Shown: one piece after another, positions 1 through 12,496 of the stretch
Layout: every line of letters starts with the position of its first letter
Numbering within the stretch: position 1 is the first letter of the stretch
Source of the DNA: Knufia peltigerae
Lineage: Eukaryota > Ascomycota > Eurotiomycetes > Chaetothyriales > Trichomeriaceae
Direction: 5' to 3'
Length of the DNA: 64,000 bases
NCBI GenBank assembly: GCA_030247855.1
Contig: JAPDRN010000001.1
Span: 868,001 to 932,000 of the forward strand
The notes under the pieces: generated by a model
The model's database searches: none
What the model saw: the letters and a program-made list of their open reading frames with translations, nothing else
What the model was told of the DNA's origin: nothing
Program-made: the position numbers and the translations under genes

Positions 1-366
1 GCCTACTTGGCTATTACTCCCTGTCGCCGCCTACAGCCTTGTGGACGGGGCCGAAAGACGGATGAATGAATTTCAGGCCCAACGATTTCTTACACTAAAT
101 CCTCGTATTTATATTAGTGAGAAGACCTGGAGAAGGATCTTCACTACCTACTTGGTTCTGCAGCCTGACAAAACACATTTTCACTCAAACTACTTTTTTT
201 GAATTAATCAAACCACTCCCTCTCACAGTCGACGTCCCTTTTTTTTCCTCCTCCATCTTAAAAAACTCGTTTCTCATCCCAAAAAGTCCCCCCCATCCTC
301 GCGGACACTTCAAAAGTTTTAGACAAGAGACTGTTGAACCACCCCGTATCCCCCACACACACCAAG
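1..366. other. 5' flank and leader of the DnaJ gene
   Basis: No gene is visible. The last 150 bases before the DnaJ start are strongly pyrimidine-rich (T and C runs around 190-300), a usual look for fungal core promoters and leaders. The one frame that is open here lacks an ATG in a useful position and overlaps the DnaJ gene out of frame. Confidence 0.6.
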
Positions 367-1650
367 ATGAACGGCGCACCAGACGCGGCCGAGGAAATCG
401 ACCTCTACGGAATCCTGGGCGTGCCCAAGGATGCCTCACAGTCAGATATCCGCAAGGCGTACCGGAAGCAGGCCCTCCAGCACCACCCTGACAAAGTCCC
501 TCCCGAGGAGCGAGAAGAGGCCGAAGCCCGATTCAAGGCTGCCAGCCAGGCCTATGAGATCCTCTACGACGACGAAAAGCGACACCTCTACGACGCCCAC
601 GGCATGGCCGCCTTCAACGGCAGCGGGGGCCCTGGCGGCATGGGTGCCGAAGTCAACATGGAAGACATCCTGAACATGTTCGGCATGGGCGGCGGCATCC
701 CTGGAATGGGCGGGATGCCGGGCATGGGCGGCGGAGGGCGCAGGAAGATGCGACGCAGCCCCGACGAGAACCAGAAATACGAGGTGACGCTGGAAGATTT
801 GTACAAGGGCAAAACGGTGAAATTCTCGTCCACCAAGAACGTCATCTGCTCCAAGTGCAGCGGCAGCGGCGGCGTCGACAAGGCCAAGCCCAAGGAGTGT
901 TCCGCCTGCAAGGGGCAAGGCGTCAAGCAGATCCTGAGCCAGGTCGGCCCCGGCATGCTGACCCAGCGCATGGTCGAGTGCGGGGCCTGCGAAGGCACCG
1001 GCGAGGTCTGGAACCCCAAGGACAAGTGCAAGAAGTGCAAGGGTAAAAAGGTCACCGAGGAGCGGAAGCAGCTCGAGCTCTACATCCCGCGGGGCGCCAG
1101 GGAGGGCGACCAGATCCGGCTGGAGGGGGAGGCGGACCAGATCCCCGGCGCCGACGAGACGGGCGACATCATCTTCCACCTGGTCGAGCAGCCCCACGAC
1201 GTCTTCCAGCGGACCGGCAACGACCTGTCGGCCAAGCTGGAGATCACCCTCGCCGAGGCCCTGGCCGGCTTCCACCGCGTCGTGGTCAAGCACCTCGACG
1301 GCCGCGGCCTCGAGCTCAACCACCCCCAGACCCCGGGCCAGATCCTCCGCCCCGGCGAGGTCCTCAAGGTCCCCGGCGAGGGCATGCCGTTGAAGAGGAG
1401 CGACGCCCGGGGCGACCTGTACCTGGTCGTCGAGGTCGTGTTCCCCGAGGACGGCTACTTCACCGACCCGGCCGCCCTCGAGAGCCTCCAGAAACTGTTG
1501 CCGGGACCCGCCCCGGCCATCGAGGTCGAAGAGGCCGACGAGGTGCCCTTCGAGGTCGCCGACATTGACGACATTGGTGGCCAAGAGGCAGGAAACGCGT
1601 GGGAGGACGACGAGGACGGTCCTCAACAGGCCCAATGCCAGACCCAGTAA
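367..1650 (+). CDS. Type I (class A) DnaJ/Hsp40 co-chaperone, Xdj1-like
   Basis: Single-exon gene of 427 residues. The ATG at 367 sits in an ACCAAGATG context; the frame is open further upstream but without ATG. An N-terminal J domain (about residues 12-80) carries the HPD tripeptide that stimulates Hsp70 ATPase. A Gly/Met-rich linker follows, then a zinc-binding region (about 155-240) with four CxxC pairs (CSKC, CSAC, CGAC, CKKC) and a C-terminal substrate-binding region. The J domain and the LYGILGV opening look more like yeast Xdj1 than Ydj1. The protein ends in C-Q-T-Q, which could be a CaaX farnesylation box as in Ydj1 and Xdj1; that would place it on the cytosolic face of ER or mitochondrial outer membranes. 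The coding sequence is unusually GC-rich from about 850 onward. The family is certain, the Xdj1 assignment less so. Confidence 0.9.
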   Translation: MNGAPDAAEEIDLYGILGVPKDASQSDIRKAYRKQALQHHPDKVPPEEREEAEARFKAASQAYEILYDDEKRHLYDAHGMAAFNGSGGPGGMGAEVNMEDILNMFGMGGGIPGMGGMPGMGGGGRRKMRRSPDENQKYEVTLEDLYKGKTVKFSSTKNVICSKCSGSGGVDKAKPKECSACKGQGVKQILSQVGPGMLTQRMVECGACEGTGEVWNPKDKCKKCKGKKVTEERKQLELYIPRGAREGDQIRLEGEADQIPGADETGDIIFHLVEQPHDVFQRTGNDLSAKLEITLAEALAGFHRVVVKHLDGRGLELNHPQTPGQILRPGEVLKVPGEGMPLKRSDARGDLYLVVEVVFPEDGYFTDPAALESLQKLLPGPAPAIEVEEADEVPFEVADIDDIGGQEAGNAWEDDEDGPQQAQCQTQ

Positions 1651-2641
1651 ACCAACCACAAACAAGACCAAGAAAGAAACAAAAAGAGGACGAGAACAAA
1701 GGTTTTCGGGCCTCAATGTGGGCGGGCAAAACGGGCATGATGTGACGAAAGTTTTTTATGACACTTTGTGGCAAGCCAGGTCGACGATGTTGGGGGTTTT
1801 CATTTTCCTCTTCCCATCGTCACGAAATCGGCAGAGAGAAACCCCAGAGGACCCCCCTTGATGGCAGCAGAGCATCGGGAAACGGCGTTTTTCAAGGGTG
1901 CTTTTTGAAGAGCATTCCGATGACGGCGTTGGATGATAGATTGCTTCTTTTTTTCTTTGCTGTGGGAGAATGCTGCTCCACGGCCCTCTACCCCCCAGGT
2001 CCCGTTCGATGGGCCAGTTGGGATAATTGATCAAGATCAAGGTCACTTGCCTCTGAGAGTTGGCCGTGGCTCTTGTAGCTCGGTTAAGAGTCCCTCAGCG
2101 ATTTCGTAGTGACGGAGCATGTTTTGTGTGTGTGTCAATCGGATCAGAACCTCCCTCTCTTTTTGTCTATCGTTCCTTTCCTCCATTGGGTAGATATATT
2201 CCTCTGCCGCACGCATCGATCTTAGGGGTACCAATTAAACAACTCCCCATAAGACCATGAAAGCATATACAACAGAACAATACCTTCTGTTTCTATTTTT
2301 AAAAAAATCTGATTCATTTCCCATACTCGTAGTCGTGTGCAAAGGAAGGCGGTACATACAACAAAGTCTATAAATATATATACACGCACGCACCCATGAA
2401 ACATCGCACATCACAGCCACCAAGAGCTCAGTGTTTTTTTACAAAGACACAGAAAAGGGCGCGACGCCTTATCGTGATGCCTGTGTGTAATTCTTCTAGT
2501 CGGCGCCCGGCCAGACTTCTCGCAAGCCAGTCCACCAGCCAGCCTTGGGCAAGTAATCGTCGTAACTGTCTCACTCAACATCTACGTGAGGCCTGACCGC
2601 CTCGATGTGTATGCGTCGACCACACACCAGGCCACAGGCAT
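1651..2641. other. Convergent intergenic region, no gene seen
   Basis: This lies between the stops of the DnaJ gene (+) and NHX1 (-) and should hold both 3' untranslated regions. It contains T-runs and a short TATA/CACG simple-sequence patch near 2370-2390. Reading frames here are short and resemble nothing recognisable. Confidence 0.6.
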
Positions 2642-5015
2642 TTACGAGGGTGGCGGTCCCTTGCCTTGCCCTTGATGTTGGTCTAGCAGTAGATGAGGCT
2701 TGATGAAATCCTCGTCCAATTGTCTGAACCAAGCTGTATGATCGGCCGTCGCTCCACGCAAAAGATTGCGTATACTGCTGCTCGCTAACGGGCCATTTGA
2801 GGGGGTTGATGTTCCACCGGTCGTGGACCCTGCGACACCCATATCCCCGTCTGCGCCATTCTCGCCACCGTTGAGTATGATGTCTGGAGCAGACCTTGTC
2901 CGCGGGTCAGGCACGTAAGGATCGCCATTGGCTCCTGCCAGAGGGGATGGCTTCCGTCTCGGCGCAGCAGGCGGAAGATCAAGATCTATGGCGTCTTCGT
3001 CATCATCGCTGGTAGACCCGCTATTGTGATCAAGCAGCTTTCCTTGCTGAGCAGTAATCTCTCGCTCACGCTGACTGATAGTAGAGTTCTTGCGATGATT
3101 TCCGGCCCGTTTGGGCTTGTCAAAAGGAGGTGAGGCGCCGTTGCTGCTACTGTAACCTCTGTCCGAACGTGGACGGGAAGCCGAGCCATTTGCACGGCCC
3201 GACCGGCGATTAGGACTGTTCTCAATATAATCGAGACCAATGTTCGATGGTCTAGGATGGTGCCCGAAAGCAGCCCCCGATCGCTTGTAATAGGTGCCGC
3301 CATTGGCGGTCTCGATGTCGAACTCGTCGTCTGAATCAATTTCTTCGACAACGCCCGTTCGAATTCCTAGAATCTCGAGCATGCGTGCTGTTGTGCCACC
3401 AAAAATGATGACGGTGAGCACCACCACGACAAGAACTGTCGCACGAAGGGCTGGACCTTCGTTACCTTGGAGGCCGGCAGCCAGCGCGACGCCGACGGCA
3501 CCGCGCAGACCAGCCCAGAAGAGCATGGCCTGATAGTGCCAAGGAAGCTCTTCAGCGACGTCTCGTCCCTTCCTCTTCGCGCGAAGGCGAATGATATAGT
3601 TGATTGCCTTGGACAGAGGGAAGACGGCTAGCCACCGTGCGGCACATATACCAACCACCGTGACTAGGATGAATAAAGGTTTGAAGACGAGGTCGGTCTC
3701 TGTGAATAAGGTGAGACCAAGATAGATAAAGATGAAATTTTCGGAGAGTTGTGCAAGGATCTGGAAGATAAACTTGGTGGTAAGCTGTGTTCGCCTCGAC
3801 ATGTTGTAATAGGCGTAATGCTTGAGTGTGATGCCACAAAATAAGAGGGACACAATGCCTGAAGACAAGTCAGCACCTAGCACCGCTGGTGTGGAAGTTG
3901 ACGATCCTTGCGACTCTTACCTGACATGTGCACGCCATTGGAGAAGAAATAGCTTGCATAGGCGATCAATACGACAAGACAGCTTTCAATTTTAGGAAAC
4001 CTTCGAACGAGGGTGTATTTCAAGGTCAAAGCAGTGCCAACACCCACAATGACACCAATCAACAAGCTAGTGAAGAACACAAGTAAGAAGATGCCGATAG
4101 CTTCAAAGAGACTGATCACGTTCAGATTCCCCGATGCGCCCTCCCTATAGCGCTGTGCGGTCTCGAACAGAACGATAGCGATCGCGTCATTCAGAATAGA
4201 TTCTCCGAAGATCACAGTATACAGCTTCGGCTCGACTTTGTAGAGGTTGAAGATGGCCAGGATGGTGACGGGATCTGTAGCGGATAATGTCGCGCCCACG
4301 GAAATGGCTTCAACCCAGGTGATGGTCAAGCCATCGAATGGGACTCTGGTCCACAGCCACAAAATCAGGCCGAGTGATACTGCTGAGATGAAGGTCCCAG
4401 CAAAGGCAAAAGTCAAGATTGTACCGATGTTGCGGAAGAAATTGGCCTGCAATATGTCAGCGATGGGTGTCGATCGATTCTTCGTTCTTGTCTCTGACCT
4501 GATGTAACTCGTAACCCGAAGCCAAAATGATGGGTGGCAGTAACAGATTGAAGAAAAACTGATAGTCAAAGCTGACAGTATCTTGTATCGCATTTCCAGG
4601 TGTGATGCGTATAACCAGCCCAACAACCATTCCTACCATCCATCAGTCAATGCGGACTCTTCTGCGCGCCGTGAATGTGCGCACCTGCAAATATAGATAT
4701 TACAGTCTCATGAACTGCCTGAATTCTCTTCTGCTGTAGCATGTAGCTTGTAAACAGAGCCGCAATGAGCAGCATGATCAGAATGAACAGCGCCCATGAT
4801 GAGAATATCTCTTTCTGTCCGGCCTCAGAAGGCTCTGTGGAGGAAACGTCAGCGGTCACTCAGCAGAAGCGCCAGTCAAGTAAGGTCGCACCGTCCGGAT
4901 CAATCTCTTCGGCTTGTCGACCTGCAAGGCATTAGTATCCTGTTGTTCTCCTTTCCAGGCATGTCTCTTTCTTACGGAGGAGGTTCAACGTTGCGCCAAC
5001 TAAACTCGACGCCAT
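2642..5015 (-). CDS. NHX1: Endosomal/vacuolar Na+(K+)/H+ exchanger, Nhx1 type
   Basis: Six exons: 5015-4976, 4921-4892, 4834-4685, 4632-4499, 4446-3921 and 3858-2642, giving 698 residues. The first intron has a perfect TACTAAT branch site. The protein exchanges luminal protons for Na+ or K+ in late endosomes and vacuoles. Family marks are a dozen hydrophobic segments, FFNLLLPPIIL in the amiloride-binding helix, FGESILNDA and ATDPVT in the core, and FWAGLRGAVG in a late transmembrane helix. The C-terminal ~230 residues are a hydrophilic, Ser/Asp-rich cytosolic tail. The two tiny first exons are my reconstruction: an in-frame TGA in the unspliced text at about 4862-4860 forces a second intron (4891-4835). 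The rest is unambiguous. Confidence 0.9.
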
Positions 5016-5898
5016 TTTGGCGCAGGTGGTGCAGCGATCATTCGACACTGTCAAACAGACTCAGCATGGCCGATCGACAAGAGTGAGGAGGGTGTCGAGT
5101 ATGGAGTGTGGCCGCTGAAGATAAAAGTACAATGCCGGTTTGGAGTTGAGAGACAGACTGCGATGTGTCCGATATCGAGATGTTGACTGGTACTTTAGAA
5201 TTGGTCTAATTCGATCGATACCACGGCGGGGCGAAGCGCAGTCTTGGGCCCAGCAATAATTGGGACGAATATCTGTACCTACAGGCACTTATCATTTAGG
5301 CTGTACGGCGTTCACTTAGGGTTGATTTAGTAGTCCCTACGGAGACATTGTACTCTACATCTAGGTACTCCCCCTCGACTCCGTACCTGATCTTAAACCA
5401 CTTAGATAGCTGTTATGGACTAGGCCACATGCCATGCGTTGTTCGTTAAGTTGAACAGCCAGGCCAAGGATACTCATGACACGAAACTGTCCTTGATCAA
5501 AAGACCCCTTCTGCAATACTCCTTGTAGAGGCGCGGAGTACGTAGTAGGTACTGCGTAGTTAGGTGGTAAATACGCGTCGTCACCTATTTCATCCGTCAA
5601 AACCTCCTTATCAAAGAAATCAACAGCCAGCTGATGGCTGTCTATCAAGTTCATGTTCAAACTAATTTAACATTGATGGACGATGTAGCATCTGAATTAT
5701 CAACACACACATACAATCCATCTCACTCCAAGGTCTCGATTGTTCTGATGACTCTCATCCTACTCCTGAGAATGCTTGCCTGCTTCGACAGATCCCAACC
5801 AGCCGACCAGCCATGCTTTGGCAATAGCAACGGAACGCCTCGAATGTGTTTAATGCCAATGCGTTCCTCTCCAAAACATTGATGGTACAATAGTACAG
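5016..5898. other. NHX1 promoter and 3' flank of the Snf2-type gene
   Basis: No gene recognised. It holds two copies of an ACTCCGTAC/CGGAGTAC motif that recurs in other intergenic regions (5378-5386 and 5534-5541). An imperfect repeat of GTAGTAGGTAC/CTGCGTAGT type surrounds 5535-5565. Small frames on the plus strand near 5634-5882 and 5942-6124 overlap the end of the neighbouring gene or are low quality. Confidence 0.55.
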
Positions 5899-8800
5899 TT
5901 ATTCCGTCCCACTTGCTGCACCGCTTGTAGTTCCATACCCGTTGCTACCACCACCTCCCAACGTCAACTTGAGCTTGGTAGTTCCCATGGGAGCGACCGA
6001 TCCTCGAGGTGTCCCGGCGCTTGAACCTGCAGCAGTGGAATCGCCGTCTTGGCCCGATTTGTCACCGATGCTGGCAAGGCTGGGGTTGTTACCAATTTGC
6101 TTTGCAATTTCTTCGTTACAATGATTCTAGAGAGGCATTAGTGGGCAGTAAGAAAACACGACATGGTGGTTAACTTACCTCAATAGCAATTGCATCATTA
6201 TACAACATGCTTCCGTCTTCGTTGTACGTCTTGGCATTCCTCGCCAGGAGTGCAATGTCGTTACTGAAATCTTTGAGGGTCGAGTATTGGTGGTTGTTGA
6301 TGCGCTTCTCGATCATATCCATCGCGATGGGATCCTGAATGAAGTTGTAGTAGTCGGGGTACAGCTTCCTGGGCGGCAGTTCAAGGAAGGGCCCTATGAT
6401 CAACCGAGTGGGTGCCTCGTCATCACTTTCGTCGTCTGATTGCTCTTCTGGGTCTGAGTCGGGGACTTCCAGTGCCTTGATCGATCCAAACACTGCCTTG
6501 AGGGCTTTTTGTAACGTACTTCGGTCTGAAGGACTGAGAATGTCGATCGCCTTGGGCTGTCTGCCCCGCTTGCGTTTCGTTGGTGGAGTCTCTTCTTCAA
6601 TATCATCTCCTTTACGCTTTTGCCCTACTGATTTTCTTGGTCCTTTCTTCTTCGGTGGCGGTTCTTCTTCCTCTTCAGAGCTCTCTGGCTCAGGCTCCGG
6701 TGATGATGTGACACCTGCAGCGACACGTTCACGTTTGGCTTTGTTATCACGTCTCTTCTTGATTCTGGCCGCTTTGCGGGCTGCAGCTTCTCCAATAGAG
6801 TCATCTGAGTCGTCAACAGCAGCGAGCCACTGCTCTTCTGTCAGGCCGTCGTCATATTTGACTTGAGTCTTGACTCGGGCTCCACGACCAGCATATTCTT
6901 CTACCTCTTCTTGGACAGGATTCTCCTCGGTCATGTAGATCTCTGGAAGTTCATCCTCGCCCATGAGACGCGGCAACGGCTTGCCAGGTCCGTATGGGTC
7001 GGTGGCTTCACGCTCTTTGTCCATTTGCTTGAAGAGAACCAATTCCTCCTCACTGCGGGCCATAATTTCGTTAAGGTCGTCATCGTCCATCTCCTCTTGT
7101 TCTGCAGCCTGCTCCGCAGCCTCCGCCGATTCGAGAAGAGTTTTCAAAAATGCATCCCGTTCTTCGGCTGTAGATTTGTTGTCGAACTTACCAGCTTGAA
7201 TGACCTTGCCATCCATATCGAGTTTGAACTGGGCGCGTTCTAGAATCTTCTCTTCGACTGAGTTAGAGGTGATGAGACGCAGAATTTTGACTTCGTTCTT
7301 CTGTCCTATACGATGCGCACGATCTTGAGCTTGCAAATCCTGGTGGGGATTCCAGTCAGAATCGTAAATGATGACCGTATCTGCAGTCTGAAGATTGAGA
7401 CCGAGACCACCTGCACGAGTGGAGAGCAGGAAGCAGAAGTATGGAGATCCCGGCTCGTTGAAGACGCGCAGCAAATCCGAGCGATCTTCTGCTTTTGTAG
7501 CTCCGTCAAGTCGTAGATACTTAATACCACGAAGACGTAGAAAATCTTCCATGATGTTCATAATCTGTGTCATCTGGAAAAACATGAGAACACGATGTCC
7601 AGTGGCGTAAAATTTGGGCAAAATCCGATCGAGAAGCTCGAATTTGCCTGCTGTACGCCAGATGGAATCATTGGTGCCACGGCTGGGATTCATCTGGTCC
7701 TCGACTGGTTCAAAGACGTAGGGGTGATTGCACAATTTCCTCAGCTGCATCAACATATTGCTGAGACCACGCATGCTTGTCTTGCCACCCTTGCCATCGG
7801 CAATGACAAGTTTATTGTGTGTCATCAACTGCACATTCAACCTGTTCTGTAGTGCCGAGAAACGACATTTGATGACGCGCTCTTGCTTGTCGGGTAGATC
7901 CTTTTCCACGTCCTTCTTCAGTCGACGTAGGAGGAATGGTCGCAAAACTTTGTGCAGACGACGAATGATCAAAAGTGACTCTTCTTCAGAGAGTTCCATC
8001 TTGTCCTGGCCACCAGTATTGGCGAAAGGAGTATTGAACCACTCATCGAATGATTTGACGGACTTGAAGATGGTGGGAAGGACGAAGTTGAGAAGAGCCC
8101 ACAGCTCGGGCAAATTGTTTTGCAACGGCGTACCAGTCAGAATCAGACGGTAGCGTGTAGTGTAATATTGAGTGATGGTACTGCTGAGTTTCGATTGTGC
8201 ATTCTTCATGCGGTGACCTTCGTCGACTATCATGTGTACCCACTTGATCTTACTTAAAATCGGTCGGTCCTTGATGATGTATTCGTAGGTCGTCAGAAGC
8301 ACCTGAAAGTTGCCTTGTCGAATGCTTGCCTGTTGAGCCTTTCTGGAAGTGGGAGGACCTTTGTACACAATCCGCCTGACTGAAGGGGCCCATTTCTCGA
8401 ATTCGAGGTTCCAATTAGTTAAGGTGCTGAGAGGTACGATGACCAGAAATGGGCCGACTTGCTTCTTCTTCTCGATGAGGTATGTGACCAAGCTGATGGT
8501 TTGAATTGTCTTTCCGAGACCCATTTCATCTGCCAAAATACCGTTCAAGTTGTTGTTGAACAGCGAAATCATCCATTGGAGACCCTTCAATTGGTATTCT
8601 TTCAGGGTTCCTCCAACGAGGATCGAGGGCTGGACTGTGACTTCTTCCTTGATACGATGGGCAACGGCATAGTAGTCGACCTTTCCACCGCCTTCGTCGT
8701 CAGATCCATCTTCGTCTTCCTCCTCGTCCTCATAGTCATCTTGGCCCCATTTCTCTGCAGTGCTGCGTTGCTGCTGTCTGACTGAAGCTGCCAGTTGTTT

Positions 8801-10318
8801 CAAGAAACCATCAGTCTGCTTCAGAAGATGTGTGATACGTGAATCCTTGGCTTGCCCAAGTAGTTTTAGATAGGTTTCTTCGTCATTGGCCTTCAGAGCC
8901 TGCAACCGCTGCTTGGCTGTTCGCTCAATCCGCTTCTGCTCTTCACGCTCCATATGCTGGTGATGTGCTACCATCATGCGGCCAAGTTTCTGAACACGAC
9001 CACGCTGGCTGGTGGCGTTGGCGCGAAGATCTTGACCATGAGCGATAATGGATTGCAAGTGATTAGACTGTCTCGTCTTCTCCTTGTTCTCTCTTGCATC
9101 TCGTTGTTGCTTCTCAAGCTTCTCGGTGATCCGAGCCTCGCGCAGTGATTGTTTCTTCATCCTACGATGCATAGATCGATTGGCCGTCATGGCTAGATTA
9201 TCGTAATAATACAGATCTTGTTGGAGTTCCCGGCGGAGATCACGTTGTTTCTGTGCCAAACTCAGTTTCTTGAATTCAATCAATGCCTTGATCTTGAGGC
9301 TGTCGTCAGCTTGCGGCTCGGCTGATTTACTTGTATCCCATGTCGCAATATTTGCGACCTGGGTGGCAAGTTCAGCTTTGCGAGCCTGAATCCGATTGTA
9401 GAGAAGACGCTCTTGTTCCTCTCGCAGTTGCTCGATATCGATTCCAATAGGCATGATGCTTGGGATCCTTTGTCGTTTGGACCGCTGTGCATGATCTGAA
9501 AAGCTAATCATCTTGGTAAGAAGGTCATAAGGAGATTGAGAAGTCTCAAAGTAAGACTTGGTTTGGACGAGCTCTTTGGTGGCACCGTCCTTCTGGCTGA
9601 CAGGAGCCTTTGCAGTCTTGTCATTGGTTGAGCCACTATCGGATAGGTTGGGTTGTTGTTGTTGCTGTGGTTTATGAGCCGGAAACAACTGCTGTTGAAG
9701 CTTTGGAGGAAGCGGCATGTTTTTCGATAGCATCTTAAATGCGTAAATCTGTGTTCGCAAGAGGTTCAGCTGCTCAGGAGAAAATGTGCCATTCATCTGA
9801 GCTGCAACGCGTTGGGCTTGCGTTGCCGCTGTTTGAGCACTATTGGATGTAGTCGCAGGCTGAGTAGGTGTTGAGGAAGCACCATTGACTGGTTGACTAG
9901 CGTTAGATGTCGGGACATTGGCAGTGCCATTCATCGGTGCCACATTTGAATTGCCATTTGTTTGCTGTCCATTTTGCTGACCCTGTTGTTGCCGGGCTTG
10001 AAGTTGCTGTTGTTTTTGCGCCTGCTGCATTGCCGCCATCTTTCGATAGTTCTGTTGTTGCTGAACAGCGGTAAGGAAGCGGTGGGCTTTGAGGTACTCA
10101 GGATCATTTTCGGGGACATTTTGGGCCTTCATGCGCTGAAATTTCTGCGACGTGTCAGTGAGGTGGCAACCAAAAACGCGTCTACATGTGGTGTGGTCTT
10201 TATCTACACTCCTGGTGTTGCTTACCTGGTACACCTCTTGGACTTGGGCTTGCGAAAGGTTCTGAGGGAGAGCGGTGCCGTGCGACTGCATATTTGGCGC
10301 AGACTGGACCGAAGCCAT
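5899..10318 (-). CDS. snf21: SWI/SNF-family chromatin remodelling ATPase (Snf2/Sth1 subfamily)
   Basis: Three exons: 10318-10226, 10144-6179 and 6126-5899, giving 1428 residues. This is the ATP-driven motor of an RSC- or SWI/SNF-type complex. Domain order: Gln-rich N-terminus; a QLQ-like stretch; a charged HSA-type helical region (about 270-350) that binds actin-related proteins; the Snf2 helicase core with DEMGLGKT (about residue 570) and DEGH (about 670); the helicase C-domain with DRAHRIGQ; an acidic/basic low-complexity region with AT-hook-like KRGRQP; and a bromodomain (about 1280-1365, PDYYNFI...NAKTYN). The first intron (10225-10145) is 81 bases with no stop, so unspliced translation stays in frame. 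Exon 3 adds a short Gly/Ser tail ending ASGTE. Whether it serves RSC, SWI/SNF or both cannot be told here. Confidence 0.93.
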
Positions 10319-11109
10319 GGTGAAGGGGGTAGGGACCGTTGACTTCGGGAAACCTCAGTCAAGGCAATCAGATTGCGTCTTTATAGGACATCAACAATAT
10401 TCAATCTAACGTTGCTGGGGATCGATTGGCGGGAATGGGGTTCAGCCTTGTATGTATGGATGAACTTGGCGCCGTCCTGTGATGGAAATACTCCTGGTGA
10501 AGTGACTGGAGATACGCAGTTGAGGTGAGGTGGCCAAAGGAGGGGACGAAGAGTGGGTGGCCGGTCTTTGGCGCACTCCTCAAATTAGTCAGTGACCGAG
10601 TACGGTTTCGTGACGATGAACAGTGATGGATGCGACGCGTTGATGATGATTTTCGAAGCTGAGAGGGGCTTCACGTTCGGTTCGGAAATGGAGGCAGTGA
10701 CACGGTAAAGATTCGCAAGTTGCGGCCATTCAAACAGCGGAACGCCAAGCCGATGTCTTTTGCCGCTTTAAAGTCACGTGATTTTCTTGGTTTTGCGCAA
10801 CTCCGTCTCCAGCTACGTCTGCATATTCCATATGCTGTTTGATACTACTGTATAGACAGATACTGGGGCACGTCTTGCCAGAATTGATCCTAGGTTAAGA
10901 ATGCTGTGTTGAGCTTGGGAAGTCATCACTTATATGTTTGGGAGCAATACACCACTTAGTGCCTCTTGTACATAAAACTCCATCCATGATACGGCACCTC
11001 CTATTCCATGTGCTTTGCAGAATCCTGTGCATCCAACCAACACCATACTGCCGGTGCTACCCAAAATCTTCCAATTCATTAACAGCAAAGTTTATCTCAG
11101 GTCCCTCTT
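10319..11109. other. Promoter region of the Snf2-type ATPase gene
   Basis: No gene seen. A perfect TCACGTGA palindrome lies at 10774-10781. The 3' end of the BAR-protein transcript should also fall here. The frames open on the plus strand near 10938-11263 are antisense to the Pro-rich tail of the BAR gene and are not convincing. Confidence 0.55.
10774..10781. promoter_or_regulatory. TCACGTGA palindrome
   Basis: Perfect 8-base palindrome (CACGTG core, E-box type) about 456 bases upstream of the Snf2-type ATPase start. Such sites bind bHLH factors such as Cbf1. Three more [T/G]CACGTGA sites lie upstream of housekeeping genes in this window. Confidence 0.4.
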
Positions 11110-12496
11110 CTACGTCAGAAGAGTTCGCTTGGCAGGTACTGGAGGTGGAGGGGGCTTCTTTGCACGAGATGGTGGTGGCGGAGGGGGTCCGCTGCTCTTT
11201 TTGAGCGGAGTGAATGAGCCACTTCCATGCGATGTAGCAGGCGAGACTGATTGTTCTCCATAGCCATGGTCAGGACTGCTGTTTGTATAAGAGCCCGAAT
11301 CGTCCGCAAAGACATCTTGTTCTTCAACGTTTCGGAGTTGTGAACGTGCCGTTCGAATCATCAGGGAATCGCTTGGAACCCGTGTAATGCGGGCCATGTT
11401 GGCAGGAGACAAATCTCGCCCACCATCGTATGTAGTTGATCTATTAAAAGCCGGACGTGGCGAGTGGTCATACAACTGTTCGCCGTAACGAGCTGTTTGA
11501 GAGCGGCTTGACTTAATGGATGGCCGTACTTCAACAACGGGAGTCATTTCCTCAGCCGGTTCCAAGTATTGGGTATAAGAGCGGACCGTGTTGGAGCGGG
11601 ACCGAGCATTAGGACGGGAACCTCTGTATTGTTGCGATCTGTGCGACAATGTCAGTAGGCGGGCTTAAAGGAGAAATCATGTACCTACCTCGCCGGCCAC
11701 TCGTTTTTCAATTGCAACAATGCTTCTCTGCACTTGTCGTGGTATGCCAATTCAGCGTCAAGGAAGGCTGCTAGATCTGAAACACATTCAGGATCGGATT
11801 CACGGATTTCCTCCATTCTTCGTTGGACATCATCTGCGGACTCTTCGTATTTCGCCTTCTGGGTCCGCAGTTCTTCTTCAACTCGGAAATCCTCCTTCTT
11901 CGCTTTTTGCATCTTCGCTAACGATGTGTCATATGCAAGCCTCCTTGTCTCGAGCCGCTTGCGAGCAGCCTGGAATTCTTTCATCTGAACTTGTGACCTT
12001 TCTAGGGACTCTAGCCATGAGTTCGTCGCAGCTATGATGTATGTTTCTTGCGCGCGAGCCAATCTCTCCTGAGTCCGGCCAAACACTTTGTAACTGTCAG
12101 CGTCATTCCGAGGCCAATGTCGAGGTACACTCACTGGTGAGCGATTGTCCATAATCGGAATCAGGCTCAAAATCCTCTCCATGCGCTATCATGGTTCCTC
12201 CCAGGTAGGTGATTGGTAGCGTTTTCTCCTTGCCCTCTACTTCAGATCTTTTAGAGATTGCCTTTACATATCCGGTCATGGATTTCTGCATCTTCTCCAG
12301 ACCTAAATACCACAGGTTAGTTTCTCGTCTCCTAGCGCAAATCTGTCGTAACAACGCGGTGTTGCTCACCTTCCTGGCGCAGGCCCATCTCTATTTCCAG
12401 CGCTTTGAAATCGTCGGACACATTAGTCTTGACTTCTCCTCCCATGCGCTCTCCAGCCCATTGTTTGAAACGATCCAGCTTCTTGTTCACATTCAT
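11110..12496 (-). CDS. BAR-domain membrane-curvature protein (Mug137/endophilin-like)
   Basis: Four exons: 12496-12370, 12302-12135, 12085-11689 and 11638-11110, giving 406 residues. The N-terminal ~250 residues form a long helical BAR domain, starting with an amphipathic helix (NVNKKLDRFKQWAGER) and containing the FGRTQERLARAQ segment. The C-terminal ~150 residues are disordered and end in Pro-rich runs (PPPPPPSR, PPPPVPAKR) that could bind SH3 domains. Such proteins bend membranes in endocytosis and actin-linked trafficking. The third exon uses an unusual AAAG acceptor at 12086; the alternative CAG at 12095 gives the wrong frame. Family assignment is firm; the exact ortholog (S. pombe Mug137) is inferred from architecture. 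Confidence 0.82.

Noticed and set aside
442..1716. 424-codon minus-strand frame antisense to the DnaJ gene
   Set aside because: It mirrors the GC-rich third positions of the chaperone gene and has low-complexity Leu/Ala/Val-rich composition without a domain.
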